Source of the DNA: DASWJQ01 sp964517315
GTDB taxonomy: Bacteria > Chloroflexota > Anaerolineae > Anaerolineales > E44-bin32
DNA length: 45,027 nt
NCBI GenBank assembly: GCA_964517315.1
Contig: CAZFCJ010000017.1
Coordinates: forward strand, 1 to 45,027
Reading direction: 5' to 3'
Part shown: in pieces, positions 36,496-44,653 of the stretch
Layout: every line of letters starts with the position of its first letter
Position numbering within the stretch: position 1 is the stretch's first letter
Notes under the pieces: generated by a model
What the model was told of the DNA's origin: nothing
What the model saw: the letters and a program-made list of their open reading frames with translations, nothing else
Database searches by the model: none
Program-made: the position numbers and the translations under genes

Positions 36496-37740
36496 TCATC
36501 GTTCTTGATCCTGCCCCATTTCTCCAGTGTTCAGCCACAGACTCACTCGCTCGGGCTGCAGCGTCTCGTTCACGACCCGGATCAGGGATTGGCTCAGTCT
36601 ATCGAGTTCGACCTCTTCGCGGGCGGTGGCGGCGAACTCGGCGAGCGCCTTTTGCGCGTCGTAGCGCTTGCGGTAGAAGCGGCGATCGACGAAACTTTGG
36701 ACCCGGTTCCGAATTGGATTGAACAGGACCGTGATCCCCAGCGTGGAGATCACGATCGCCAATGGGCTGTCCTGGCCGGTCATCGCCCGGAAGATGGACT
36801 GAAGTTGGAAGACGGCTCCGAAGTAAACCAGGGCCAGGATCGCGGTGATCAGCGCGTACTGGATCGTTTTGCGGATGATGATGTCGATGTCGTATAGGCG
36901 GTGGCGCAGAATGGCGATGCCAATCGTGATGGGGAACGACATCACGTAAATGATCTCCAGCGTCAGCAGGAAACGGGTCAGAGGGGATTCTTCTGGCGGG
37001 GCGGATAGGTCAAACCCTGAGAATATGACCCCGAAGGTCAGGAGGAACCCCAGGCCGATGACCCCGACCAGCGCGGAGAAGAGAGGCCACTTGATCTGCT
37101 GACGTTCAACGCCCTTGGCGCGACGGAACCGGAAGACCAATGAGAGCGGCGCGAGCACGGAGGCCACGAGGAGTATCGGGTTCAGGATATTGACAACGGT
37201 GAGGGCTGCCGGTATCGCCAGTGGGTTTTCGAAATTGCTGACGAGGGGCGATTCGAGGTTCGGTAGGAACGCGCCGGCGGCCAGCAGCGTCACGAGCGAG
37301 GATCCCACGATCCAGGGGAACCAGCGCCAGCGTCTCGAGGGCAGCCGGCCGTTCGGGAAGTAGATGGCGGGGAAGATCAGCATCGACCACCAGACGGCAA
37401 GATTGAGCACCTCGCTGAAGTATGCGCGCAGGAAGGCGAGGGCGCTCACCGGTACGATGCCTGTGTCGGCGAACTGGGCGAGATAAGCCTCGGCGGCCAG
37501 TTTGAACGCCTGATCCAAGACCGCGAAGCTCAACATCCCAATGAAGGTCCAGCCGATCGGATTGTGAGGCTGGCGGTCGGTGATCAGGGTGCCCACAACC
37601 CCGACGGACAGCACCAGCAGCACAAAACCGATGTTCTCCGGGATCTCCGAAGGCGGTGTCAGGGCGATTGAGAGGCTGAGCACGATAACCATCAGGCCCC
37701 ACAACAGGCCCAGCGCCCATCTACGAGTCCTCGTGCTCAT
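36496..37740 (-). CDS. Histidine-kinase-like integral membrane protein lacking the kinase domain
   Basis: A 414-residue membrane protein. It has about nine hydrophobic segments, then a conserved module seen at the N-terminus of many Chloroflexota sensor kinases: ILRHRLYDIDIIIRKTIQYALITAILALVYFG, FNPIRNRVQSFVDRRFYRKRYDAQKALAEFAATAREEVELDRL and LQPERVSLWL. Those kinases go on to a GAF or HATPase domain; here the protein stops soon after the last motif, so no phosphorylation site or ATP-binding domain is present. It may be a sensor partner or a natural truncation. The start at 37740 follows GGAAGGG. The frame is open to 37980, but that part includes the dispersed repeat and is not protein-like. 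Repeats flank both ends. Confidence 0.85.
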   Translation of the reverse strand: MSTRTRRWALGLLWGLMVIVLSLSIALTPPSEIPENIGFVLLVLSVGVVGTLITDRQPHNPIGWTFIGMLSFAVLDQAFKLAAEAYLAQFADTGIVPVSALAFLRAYFSEVLNLAVWWSMLIFPAIYFPNGRLPSRRWRWFPWIVGSSLVTLLAAGAFLPNLESPLVSNFENPLAIPAALTVVNILNPILLVASVLAPLSLVFRFRRAKGVERQQIKWPLFSALVGVIGLGFLLTFGVIFSGFDLSAPPEESPLTRFLLTLEIIYVMSFPITIGIAILRHRLYDIDIIIRKTIQYALITAILALVYFGAVFQLQSIFRAMTGQDSPLAIVISTLGITVLFNPIRNRVQSFVDRRFYRKRYDAQKALAEFAATAREEVELDRLSQSLIRVVNETLQPERVSLWLNTGEMGQDQER

Positions 37741-37924
37741 GCTCAATCCCTTCCAGCTCAAACATCCTGCATGTGGCAGCTGTCGTGTGACCCGAAATGC
37801 CGATCCCGGGGCGCCCGCCAGTGTTTGGGACGATGCCGGCGGCCTCTCGGCGGGTTTGATCGCTAGTGGACCGTCAACCCGAGTCCGATGGGATCTCATT
37901 CGGCAGGATGCCATGCCTCTCAAC

Positions 37925-37945
37925 CGGAGGCCGGGCTCCCACGCC
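37925..37945. repeat. Partial dispersed copy of the 80-base repeat
   Basis: Twenty-one bases from CGGAGGCC to CCACGCC match the core of the second unit at 36359-36379 exactly. It lies upstream of the histidine-kinase-like gene, which is therefore bracketed by repeat copies. Confidence 0.6.
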
Positions 37946-38000
37946 GCCGTGCGGAGATGCATGCCACATCTGCCAACCATCGAGACCGCGATGACGGGGT

Positions 38001-38119
38001 AGTAAGCATTACCGGTCCGGCCTGCTGGCTCGGAAAGAGCCAGCGAGGCTGGAAACAGCGACCTTGAGGCTGGCGCTGTCCAACCTCCCCGGACTTCCCC
38101 TCATGTGCTGATGCTTACT
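38001..38119. ncRNA. Cloverleaf-like structured element (RNA or mobile repeat)
   Basis: Nested pairing is strong. Outer arms AGTAAGCAT (38001-38009) and ATGCTTACT (38111-38119); GTCCGG (38015-38020) and CCGGAC (38089-38094); hairpin GCTGGCTC (38024-38031) with GAGCCAGC (38037-38044) around GGAAA; and a second arm, GAGGCTGG (38045-38052) with CCAACCTC (38080-38087, one mismatch) continued by ACAGCG (38055-38060) with CGCTGT (38074-38079). This makes a three-way junction. No protein frame fits. It could be a small RNA, a 5' leader of the divergent gene, or a MITE-like element with 9-base terminal inverted repeats. The strand is undetermined. Confidence 0.45.
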
Positions 38120-38322
38120 TTGTACTGCGTGACCGTGAATAAAGCGTTACGAGAGCCGCATCCTTCTCGAGTCCAAAGGCAGGGGGGGACAGCGCTTCTC
38201 CTTCAGTCGCGATCGGAACCATCATGGCGCATTTTTCACTTCTTGGCAATGCAGCTCACGGAGATCGATTGAAAGGATCTACTTGACGTTCGTCCACCTG
38301 ACGCTCTGGTCCCCCGCTTGCC
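38120..38322. other. Intergenic sequence downstream of the structured element
   Basis: I see no gene. The stretch between the histidine-kinase-like gene start (37740) and the hydrolase stop (38378) otherwise contains only the repeat copy and the structured element. Confidence 0.4.
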
Positions 38323-38368
38323 CCATGGACCGCACGCTGGCGCCTGCTCTCTGCGCTGGCGGTCATGG
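38323..38368 (-). terminator. Hairpin just past the alpha/beta hydrolase stop
   Basis: CCATGGACCGC (38323-38333) pairs with GCGGTCATGG (38359-38368) with one bulged base. It sits 9 bases beyond the stop of the minus-strand hydrolase. No T run follows, so this is a weak terminator call. Confidence 0.35.
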
Positions 38369-38377
38369 ACGGCGGGA

Positions 38378-39274
38378 TCAGGTCGAGCTCGCGGCCGAAT
38401 GGGACCGATTCAAGAAATCCGCGATGGCGGTGAGGGTCCGTTCGTCCTTCAACCAACCTCGATGGCCGAGGCCTTCGGTTTCGATGAGGCTGGCCTCCCT
38501 GGCCGCGTTCCGCAGTCGACGTGCCGAATTGATGGCGAAGTACTTGTCCTCGCGGTCGTGGACGATGAGGATTTCCGTGTCAAGGTCCTCGATCGCATCG
38601 GCCATGGAGATCTCGTCGGCGGATCGTCCCAAGCGGCGTGCGATGCGCCAGTTGAGGTTCTCGACGACCTCCGGCGCCAGGCCCAGCTGATCGAAGTAAT
38701 AGTTGAACACTTGATCCAGGGAAGCTGGGGCGCTCCCTACGACGATCGATCCCGGTATGCGAGCATCGTTTTGCGCCAGCTGATCGAGCACGATCGCCGA
38801 GCCCAATGAGTGGCTGATGATCGCGTCGAACGGGCCATGCTCTCCTACCATGCGTCTGAACGTAGCCCCCAATTTGAGAAAGTCGGTGTTGGTCCCATCC
38901 GACCTGCCGTGGGCGGGGCCATCGTAGGCCAGGCCTCCCCAACCGGCCCGTGCCAGACGGGGGATGAGAGCCGAGAAGTCGGCTGAGCTTGAGTCCCATC
39001 CGTGTACGAGCAAAACACGCCGGCTGCCGCTCCAACGGTAGGCTTGTAAATTGCGGCCGTTGTCCCAAATGCGCAGCGATTCAGGAATGGATGTCCGCTC
39101 AGTAAGTTTCGCCTGTCGTCGTCGGGGCCTGATCATCATCGAGAATACCAGGCGGCCGGCCAGTCGGGGCGATACACGCCCGACCAGCTCGAGAAAAGAT
39201 CGGACCGCGCTGACCATCCAATGTCTGCCCGCCGACGACTCGTTGTTGCTTTTCCGGTCGACGGTGTTCACCAC
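38378..39274 (-). CDS. Alpha/beta hydrolase, TetR-controlled
   Basis: A 298-residue hydrolase. After a basic N-terminal region it has VLLVHGWDSSSADFSALIPRL near 87-107, YDGPAHGRSDG at 117-127, nucleophile elbow SHSLGS at 154-159 with Ser156, an acid at Asp240 or Asp243 in IVHDREDKYF, and His271 in GLGHRGW. The elbow has Ser before His where Gly is usual, which is tolerated in some families. The substrate is unknown. The GTG at 39274 is preferred because AAGGAGG lies six bases upstream. It is 92 bases downstream of a TetR gene on the same strand. The space between them holds a near-copy of the TetR operator, so the hydrolase is probably repressed by that TetR and induced by its ligand. Confidence 0.9.
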   Translation of the reverse strand: MVNTVDRKSNNESSAGRHWMVSAVRSFLELVGRVSPRLAGRLVFSMMIRPRRRQAKLTERTSIPESLRIWDNGRNLQAYRWSGSRRVLLVHGWDSSSADFSALIPRLARAGWGGLAYDGPAHGRSDGTNTDFLKLGATFRRMVGEHGPFDAIISHSLGSAIVLDQLAQNDARIPGSIVVGSAPASLDQVFNYYFDQLGLAPEVVENLNWRIARRLGRSADEISMADAIEDLDTEILIVHDREDKYFAINSARRLRNAAREASLIETEGLGHRGWLKDERTLTAIADFLNRSHSAASST

Positions 39275-39292
39275 GTTGCACCTCCTTCTGTA

Positions 39293-39310
39293 TGGGACCG
39301 TTCGGTCTCT
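39293..39310. promoter_or_regulatory. TetR operator upstream of the hydrolase gene
   Basis: TGGGACCGTTCGGTCTCT matches 15 of 18 bases of the perfect palindrome at 39980-39997 and keeps the GACCG..CGGTC half-sites. It lies about 20 bases upstream of the hydrolase start. A second small palindrome, TTTTTGGCCAAAAA (39310-39323), adjoins it. Confidence 0.65.
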
Positions 39311-39366
39311 TTTTGGCCAAAAAATGGTCCCTTGGTAAGTTCCCAAGAGACGCTTGGTGGATCGGC

Positions 39367-39966
39367 TTACTTGTCGCCCGGGCGCATGTCGGCGATCCAG
39401 GCGTGAAGCCGACCAATCGCCCGGGTCAAATGCTCTCCATCGTCCGTGATGCGGGCCATCATCAGGCTCCCTTCCATGAGACCGATGATTTGGCTCGCCG
39501 TCCCGGCCGGATCCACTTCGGCTTTAATCTCACCCCGCTCAATGCCGCGCTCGATGACCGAGGTCAGCATTCCATGCCAGGTGTTCAGGGCCTCTTTCGC
39601 TTTTGCCCGCAGGGCTGGATGGCCGTCGTCGCTGTCGATGGCGGTGTTCATGATCGGGCAACCACCGCCGATCGGCTCGCCGTTGATCAGCATGGAGAAG
39701 GTCTCCACCACACCGGTCAAGCGCTCTTGCGCGTTATGGGACGCTCGGATCGCCGCTAAGTAGCAAGAATTGACCAGGTCGACGGTGTAGTCGAAGGCCT
39801 CCAGGGCAAGGTCGTCCTTGCTGTCAAAGTGGCGGTAAATTCCGCCCTTCTCGAGCCCCGTGGCTCTCATGACATCGGAGATGCTGACTCCATCGTAGCC
39901 CTTTTTGTTGAATAAGACGGCTGACTTGTGGATGATCTCAGCCTTGGTTCGCTCACCTTTGCGCAT
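39367..39966 (-). CDS. TetR-family repressor
   Basis: A 199-residue regulator. The N-terminal HTH (about residues 7-53) reads AEIIHKSAVLFNKKGYDGVSISDVMRATGLEKGGIYRHFDSKDDL, a textbook TetR head. The C-terminal half has a ligand-binding type pattern with GGGCPIMNTAIDSDDGHP, similar to TetR proteins that resemble the AcrR/YxaF group. The start at 39966 follows AAAGGACAGGA. A perfect 18-bp palindrome lies 14 bases upstream of it and a related site precedes the next gene, so it probably represses itself and the hydrolase. The inducer is unknown. Confidence 0.93.
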   Translation of the reverse strand: MRKGERTKAEIIHKSAVLFNKKGYDGVSISDVMRATGLEKGGIYRHFDSKDDLALEAFDYTVDLVNSCYLAAIRASHNAQERLTGVVETFSMLINGEPIGGGCPIMNTAIDSDDGHPALRAKAKEALNTWHGMLTSVIERGIERGEIKAEVDPAGTASQIIGLMEGSLMMARITDDGEHLTRAIGRLHAWIADMRPGDK

Positions 39967-39979
39967 GGTCCTGTCCTTT

Positions 39980-39997
39980 AGAGACCGATCGGTCTCT
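39980..39997. promoter_or_regulatory. Perfect 18-bp TetR operator
   Basis: AGAGACCGATCGGTCTCT is a perfect palindrome 14 bases upstream of the TetR start. A candidate -35 TTGACG lies further upstream on the minus strand, with TAGGAT as a poorly spaced -10. Binding here would block the promoter. Confidence 0.8.
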
Positions 39998-40329
39998 TAT
40001 CCTACCATATGCGGTTCGTGCTCCGTCAAGTGTGCCGGGCTGTGTGGCTCGGCATCGTCAGCGGCAGTCCGGCGGAGCAGGCATGGCCATCACCCCGGGT
40101 TCACACTCATCAACGAAGAAGCGGTACCTTTAAATAAAGATCACATCTCTGCCGGGCCTGCGCGAAGGTGGAAACCGCCAGCGGACCCTGCCAGGCCCGG
40201 GGAAATTCGTCTGGTTCAGCTCATCTTCCCCACCTCGCCTTCCGCGGAACCGGCTCGATGCGCAGATGCGGGAGCTCGTCAAGGCACCGTGTCTCGCGGC
40301 AGAGACAGGATGATGAAAAGGAGAATGGT
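39998..40329. other. Intergenic leader of the TreT-like gene
   Basis: No gene is seen. CCGGGCCTG (40152-40160) and CAGGCCCGG (40192-40200) form a perfect 9-bp stem that encloses a smaller hairpin (GGTGG/CCGCC with loop AAA). It follows an AT-rich patch and lies about 130 bases before the start, so it could be a leader structure or attenuator. Confidence 0.4.
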
Positions 40330-41583
40330 ATGGCTCTGGTTCGAAAGACGACCGAATTGGACGAATATGCACCCTACGTCGGCTCAGGGACCGTCGATCG
40401 GGTCAGACAGAAGGCGAAGGAGCATGCCGAACTGCACGTGGCTCACGTAAGTTCCACCTATTATGGCGGCGCGGTGGCGGATGTGCTGGCCTCGCTGACA
40501 CTGCTCATGAACAGGGAAGGCGTGAAGACCGGCTGGCGCACGATCCAGGGCGCGCCCGATTTCTTCAGCGTGACGAAGAGGTTCCAAAACGCGCTACAGG
40601 GACAGGAGATCAACCTCACCGACCTCAAGAAATCGATCTATGAGAAGGTGGTCTATGAGAACTCACTGCGCAACCATCTGGAGCGCCACGATATCGTCAT
40701 CGTCCATGATACGTATCCACTGCCACTGGTCGGCTGCTACCGCCAGAGCGGTCCCTGGATCTGGCGCTGTCATCTCGATCTGACCGAACCGTATCGGGAG
40801 TGCTGGGAGTATCTCAAGGGGTTTCTGCACGAATATGAGTTGATGGTGGTCTCGCTGGATGAATATCAGAGGCCCTCGGAGATTCCCCAAGCTACGGTCG
40901 CGCCTGCCATCGATCCGTTCACCATCAAGAATCGAAAGCTCTCCGAGGGCGAGATCCAGGAGCGCCTCGATTACTATGAGATACCAACGGACCTGCCCAT
41001 CGTCACTCAAATCTCCAACTTTGAACAGCGGAAGAACCCCGTAGGCGCCATCCGCGCGTTTCGGCGCGCCCAGAGGGAGGTGGACGCCACCCTGGTGCTT
41101 CTGGGCAACGTAGCGACGGATGATCCGGAGGGCGAGAACGTTTACCGCTCTCTGCTCTCCCACCAGGATGAAAGAGTTATCGTCATCAGCCGGGAGGACA
41201 CGGCTTTGGTTAACGCCTTGCAAAGCCGGGCCGCCGTTGTGCTCCAGATGTCTCGCCGCGAGGCCTTTGGGCATGCGGTCACTGAAGCGATGTGGAAAGA
41301 GGCTGCGGTCGTCGGGATGGATGTGAGTGGAATCCGCCATCAAATCGTGGACGGTGAGAACGGTTTGCTGGTTCGGTCGGTCGAAGAGGCCGCGGAGAAT
41401 ATCGTGCGATTGATGAAAGACGGTGAGCTGCGGAAACGGTTGGGCGCGGCGGCCCGAGAATCGGTGCGGCGCAACCATCTGATGATCCGCCTGATGGAGG
41501 ATTACTTGGATCTCTTCTCATCTTTTGAAACGGAGTACCGCATACCTGAAGAGAACTTGGAGCGACTGAGGGACCGGCGCTGA
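40330..41583 (+). CDS. Trehalose synthase-like (TreT-type) GT4 glycosyltransferase
   Basis: A 417-residue GT-B enzyme. The N-terminal domain has HVSSTYYGGAVADVLASLTLLMNREGVKTGWRTIQGAPDFFSVTKRFQNALQG, which closely follows trehalose glycosyltransferring synthase (TreT) and trehalose phosphorylase proteins. The C-terminal domain has QISNFEQRKNPVGAIRAF, the sugar-nucleotide ExxxxxxxE motif in EAFGHAVTE, and GIRHQIVDGENGLLV. TreT makes trehalose from an NDP-glucose and glucose. The exact donor and product here are inferred from family, and a related GT4 role is possible. The ATG at 40330 has AAAAGGAG upstream. The frame is open to 40168 without family similarity. The stop is two bases before a gap. 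Confidence 0.85.
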   Translation: MALVRKTTELDEYAPYVGSGTVDRVRQKAKEHAELHVAHVSSTYYGGAVADVLASLTLLMNREGVKTGWRTIQGAPDFFSVTKRFQNALQGQEINLTDLKKSIYEKVVYENSLRNHLERHDIVIVHDTYPLPLVGCYRQSGPWIWRCHLDLTEPYRECWEYLKGFLHEYELMVVSLDEYQRPSEIPQATVAPAIDPFTIKNRKLSEGEIQERLDYYEIPTDLPIVTQISNFEQRKNPVGAIRAFRRAQREVDATLVLLGNVATDDPEGENVYRSLLSHQDERVIVISREDTALVNALQSRAAVVLQMSRREAFGHAVTEAMWKEAAVVGMDVSGIRHQIVDGENGLLVRSVEEAAENIVRLMKDGELRKRLGAAARESVRRNHLMIRLMEDYLDLFSSFETEYRIPEENLERLRDRR

Positions 41584-41584
41584 A

Positions 41585-41684
41585 NNNNNNNNNNNNNNNN
41601 NNNNNNNNNNNNNNNNNNNNNNNNNNNNNNNNNNNNNNNNNNNNNNNNNNNNNNNNNNNNNNNNNNNNNNNNNNNNNNNNNNNN
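41585..41684. other. Assembly gap (100 N)
   Basis: The gap separates the glycosyltransferase from the next membrane protein. Its true length is unknown, so the two may or may not be adjacent, and the next gene's promoter is probably hidden. Confidence 0.99.
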
Positions 41685-41687
41685 TCG

Positions 41688-42404
41688 ATGTCCGACGCGA
41701 TGAAGCTTAGAACCGCGGGCCTTGTGGCGACGATCGCCGCGCTTCTGGGCGGAACCGGGGACATCCTGCTGTTCTCCACGCCGGGTTTCGCCGCCGACTT
41801 GTTCGCCGTCCGACATCTGCCGGATTGGCGGATCGCGGCCGGCACGCTGCTGGCCCTTTCTGTGATTCCGCTCCTCTCCCTCGGTTACTGGGCGTTCTCG
41901 CGCTACCTGACCGGAGTGAGCGAGCTGTTCGCCACGCTGGTCTTCGTCGGGGGGATCTATGGGGCGGGGCTGGGCAACGCCATTCACGGCACCGTCGGGA
42001 TTTTGGTGCAGGCGGTGCAGAGAGGCGGTGTTACGGCACAGGCCGCCTCTTTCATCGCCACGTACGGCAGGATCGTTGTGCCGCTGTACGCGGCCTTCTA
42101 CCTGCTTATGGCGGCGGGTACGATTATCCTGACGGTCGTCATCTGGCAGGGAAGAACCGCGTTCCCTCGCTGGTTCATCCTGCTGCTGCCGTTGTGGTCG
42201 AATGTGCTGGTCATCCCTTTCGGACAATGGGTCCCGCCGCTGGGCGACATTCTCGTGCCATCGATCGCTAATCTGTCTCACGCGGTCATGTTTGGCGTAA
42301 TGACGGCGCGATTCTGGAACTGGAATCGGGGGGCGCGCCCTGTGGGCGGCGCTGAGGAATGGCCGACTTCAGCGGGGAGGCAAGACGGATTGGCCGGGAA
42401 CTAG
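41688..42404 (+). CDS. Multi-pass membrane protein of unknown function
   Basis: A 238-residue protein with about six hydrophobic segments. The first, VATIAALLGGTGDILLF, leads into a loop, DLFAVRHLPDWR. The others are near residues 50-65, 78-98, 125-150, 157-180 and 190-210. The N-terminal GGxGDxLLF pattern resembles a DUF of the DUF6796 type, but I am not sure. The start may be ATG 41688 or ATG 41700, or may lie in the gap; no ribosome site is visible. A hydrophilic tail of about 25 residues ends it. Confidence 0.72.
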   Translation: MSDAMKLRTAGLVATIAALLGGTGDILLFSTPGFAADLFAVRHLPDWRIAAGTLLALSVIPLLSLGYWAFSRYLTGVSELFATLVFVGGIYGAGLGNAIHGTVGILVQAVQRGGVTAQAASFIATYGRIVVPLYAAFYLLMAAGTIILTVVIWQGRTAFPRWFILLLPLWSNVLVIPFGQWVPPLGDILVPSIANLSHAVMFGVMTARFWNWNRGARPVGGAEEWPTSAGRQDGLAGN

Positions 42405-42730
42405 CCGGCCGCGAGGGGTCACCTGCTCTCCGACCTGGCGGCGATCGCGATCGGGGCGCACCAGCTTGTGCGCTGGATTCAGCTCCGCGACTCAGCATTG
42501 GCCTTGCGTGGCCGTCATCGTGCCCGGCCTGTCAGCGAGGGCTCTTAGTGGAACCTAGAGAATCCTGGAGCTACCGCTGAGACGCTTCTCGAGGTTGCTT
42601 GGTTGTTGCCCAGAGCTCAAAATTCGTCCACGGGCGAGCTGCGGATCGCCACCTGCGGACGGGTCACCTTGCCAGCGGATTGGGAAAAGGTGGTACCCCA
42701 TGCGCCATCCCGTCGATGCCTCATGAACCT
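42405..42730. other. Convergent intergenic region
   Basis: No gene is supported. Open plus frames near 42599-43216 are antisense to the TetR gene. I see no terminator hairpin with a T run. Confidence 0.4.
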
Positions 42731-43363
42731 CTACAGAGGCCCCGCTGTTGGCGGGCTGGAGTCGGCGGTCGCGAACAGCGCGCCGCGGATGGCCAGCCCC
42801 ACCACCTCAACATAATCACTTTCCGACCAGCCGCGCTCGAGGCGAAGATTTGCCCACATCTGAATCGAGATCATGGCCCAGATGAAGTCGGCGGCGGCCT
42901 CGAGAGACCACCGATCGGCCAGATAGCCCTCGTCTTTGAGTCGAGAGGCCAGCAAGGCACAGATACTCCGCAATCCGCTCATTCGATTTTCGAACGCTTG
43001 CGCCGCGTCCTCGTCGGAGCCTCGGGCCGCCAGCAGCGCTCTTGCCATCCCGTAGATCTTCGGCACGTACCCTGCCCAGAAGGCGATGAACCCCTCCAGC
43101 GCGGCCTCCGCCGATTGGGCGGTGCAGATCTCCATGGCGCGCTCTCGGAACCCTTCCTGTTCATCAACGTAGTGAACAGTGGCCAGGAGCAGGGCGCTGC
43201 GGGAGCCGAAATGTAGGTAGAGCGCCTGGCGGGAAACGCCGGAGGCCTCGGCCACGTCGGACATGCGCACGCTCTGCCCCTGACGTCTTTCCATCAGCTC
43301 GCGCACGGACTGCAGGATCCGCCGACGGGTTTGGGGATCACCGTTTGACATGCTGCGCATCAT
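42731..43363 (-). CDS. TetR-family regulator, divergent from a nitroreductase-like gene
   Basis: A 210-residue regulator. The HTH region reads RILQSVRELMERRQGQSVRMSDVAEASGVSRQALYLHFGSRSALL, a clear TetR head, followed by a helical ligand domain (ALEGFIAFWAGYVPKIYGMARALLAARGSDEDAAQAF). Starts at 43363 and 43351 are both possible. Neither has a ribosome site, so the transcript may be leaderless or nearly so. The strong palindrome at 43372-43403 begins 8 bases upstream. The gene faces a nitroreductase-like gene across that operator, the usual layout for a TetR repressor of a detoxification enzyme. Confidence 0.9.
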   Translation of the reverse strand: MMRSMSNGDPQTRRRILQSVRELMERRQGQSVRMSDVAEASGVSRQALYLHFGSRSALLLATVHYVDEQEGFRERAMEICTAQSAEAALEGFIAFWAGYVPKIYGMARALLAARGSDEDAAQAFENRMSGLRSICALLASRLKDEGYLADRWSLEAAADFIWAMISIQMWANLRLERGWSESDYVEVVGLAIRGALFATADSSPPTAGPL

Positions 43364-43371
43364 AGCATAGA

Positions 43372-43403
43372 CTTTACACAGTGTAAATGGACACTGTGTA
43401 AAG
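43372..43403. promoter_or_regulatory. 32-bp TetR operator between divergent genes
   Basis: CTTTACACAGTGT (43372-43384) and its exact reverse complement (43391-43403) flank a six-base spacer. Each arm also contains a shorter palindrome, such as TTTACACAGTGTAAA at 43373-43387. Two TetR dimers could bind. It covers the start region of one gene and the upstream region of the other. Confidence 0.85.
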
Positions 43404-43438
43404 TTGCCGTCTGGGCGCAATGGGTGAGGAGGTGGGTC

Positions 43439-44512
43439 ATGGACGAGGCGGTTCAAACGCGGATCGTGGACCTGGCCCGCTGGGCGCCGAATATTGACAA
43501 CGCCCAGCCATTTCACTTCCGCTGGAGCGGGGATCAGCTGTTCGTGCTGCGCGACGCGGCGCGGGGTCGAAAGCGAGGTAACGCCGGGCATATCGCTTCC
43601 TACGTCGGGCTCGGTTGCCTGCTCGAGTACGTGCGGATCGCGGCCAGCGGGCAGGACCTGTGGGTGGAGTTAAATCTGCCGGAGGAACCGGTCAGCTCGG
43701 AAGTGCGCTGGGCCGAGGTGAGCTTCGCTCCTGGCGCACCTGCCGACCCCTTGCTGCCGGGGCTGCGCCGGCGTGCCTCCGACCGCCGGCTCTATCAGGG
43801 AGGGCAGCTTGATGACCCCGTGTTCGGCGAGATACACGAGGATCTACGCCGCATGAAGCGGCTACGCCTCTCATTCATCGATGAGCCCGGGCCGGATTTG
43901 ATGGATTATCTGCTGGCGGCCGAGGCCTTTCTCTGGCAGGATGAGAAGATCCTGCCCGAAATGCTGTCTTGGATCCGTTGGAACCAAAGCCAGGTGGAAC
44001 GGACGCGTGACGGCGTGCCCTGGCGGTCGCTGGCGGTCAGCTTTCCGGTTTCACGTCTGATGTATCTGGTTGCCAAATCGGCCCTGGTGCGGCGGATGGC
44101 CCGCTGGAGCGGGGGACCGCTGCGCGCTCAGCAGGAGACTTTGAAGGCTCAGGTCGCCTCGTCGGCCGCGCTGGGCGGCTTCACCGTGAGCGAGCCAACC
44201 CCCCGGTCCTTCGTCGAAGTCGGCCGGGCCTTCGTGCGCGCCTGGCTGCGGCTCAACCTGGCGGGATACGGTGTACAGGTTATGGCTTCGCCGGTGTTGC
44301 ATGCACTGCAGCACGCCTTGGGGATCCTGCCGGAGGACGTGCCCCAGGCAAGCCGCCGAGTCTTTTCCGATGGACGCCGCATCCTGCTCGAGGCCTTCCA
44401 AGCTCCGCAGGGCGATTATCCGGTTTGGGTGTTCCGCACCGGGCGCAGCTCCGAGCTCCCGAGAGACATGCGCACCCGCCGCCGGCCGCTCGAGAGCTGG
44501 GTTCGCAGTTAG
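43439..44512 (+). CDS. Nitroreductase-fold protein (Acg-like)
   Basis: A 357-residue protein. The N-terminal LARWAPNIDNAQPFHFRW has the AP.xDNxQPxxF flavin-contact pattern of nitroreductase-fold proteins. HIASYVGLGCLLEYVRIAAS matches the helix that follows, and a second half with AAEAFLWQDEKIL and VQVMASPVLHALQH fits the longer two-domain Acg-like type. It may bind FMN and reduce or sequester small molecules, but the reaction is unknown. The ATG at 43439 has GGAGGTG just upstream; a GTG at 43424 is part of that ribosome site. It is probably repressed by the divergent TetR through the operator at 43372. Confidence 0.82.
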   Translation: MDEAVQTRIVDLARWAPNIDNAQPFHFRWSGDQLFVLRDAARGRKRGNAGHIASYVGLGCLLEYVRIAASGQDLWVELNLPEEPVSSEVRWAEVSFAPGAPADPLLPGLRRRASDRRLYQGGQLDDPVFGEIHEDLRRMKRLRLSFIDEPGPDLMDYLLAAEAFLWQDEKILPEMLSWIRWNQSQVERTRDGVPWRSLAVSFPVSRLMYLVAKSALVRRMARWSGGPLRAQQETLKAQVASSAALGGFTVSEPTPRSFVEVGRAFVRAWLRLNLAGYGVQVMASPVLHALQHALGILPEDVPQASRRVFSDGRRILLEAFQAPQGDYPVWVFRTGRSSELPRDMRTRRRPLESWVRS

Positions 44513-44565
44513 AAGCACCGGATCCTGCGGGCCAGGCCTTGGGATGCACGCGCCCGGCACGAATG

Positions 44566-44653
44566 AGGTGCAACCGATCCCCTCGCAGGTCTACCCCCGC
44601 GCATCCTTCGACAAGCTCAGGATGGCTATTCGCTTGACGTAGGTAGCACCTGC
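44566..44653. repeat. Direct repeat, copy 1 (about 88 bases)
   Basis: It runs from AGGTGCAACCGATCC to GTAGCACCTGC. It matches 44786-44872 with a few substitutions and one length difference, and contains the interspersed palindrome word TCCTTCGACAAGCTCAGGA. Confidence 0.8.

Noticed and set aside
42599..43216. A 205-codon plus-strand frame
   Set aside because: It is antisense to the TetR gene, whose HTH motif is clear, and its translation resembles nothing.
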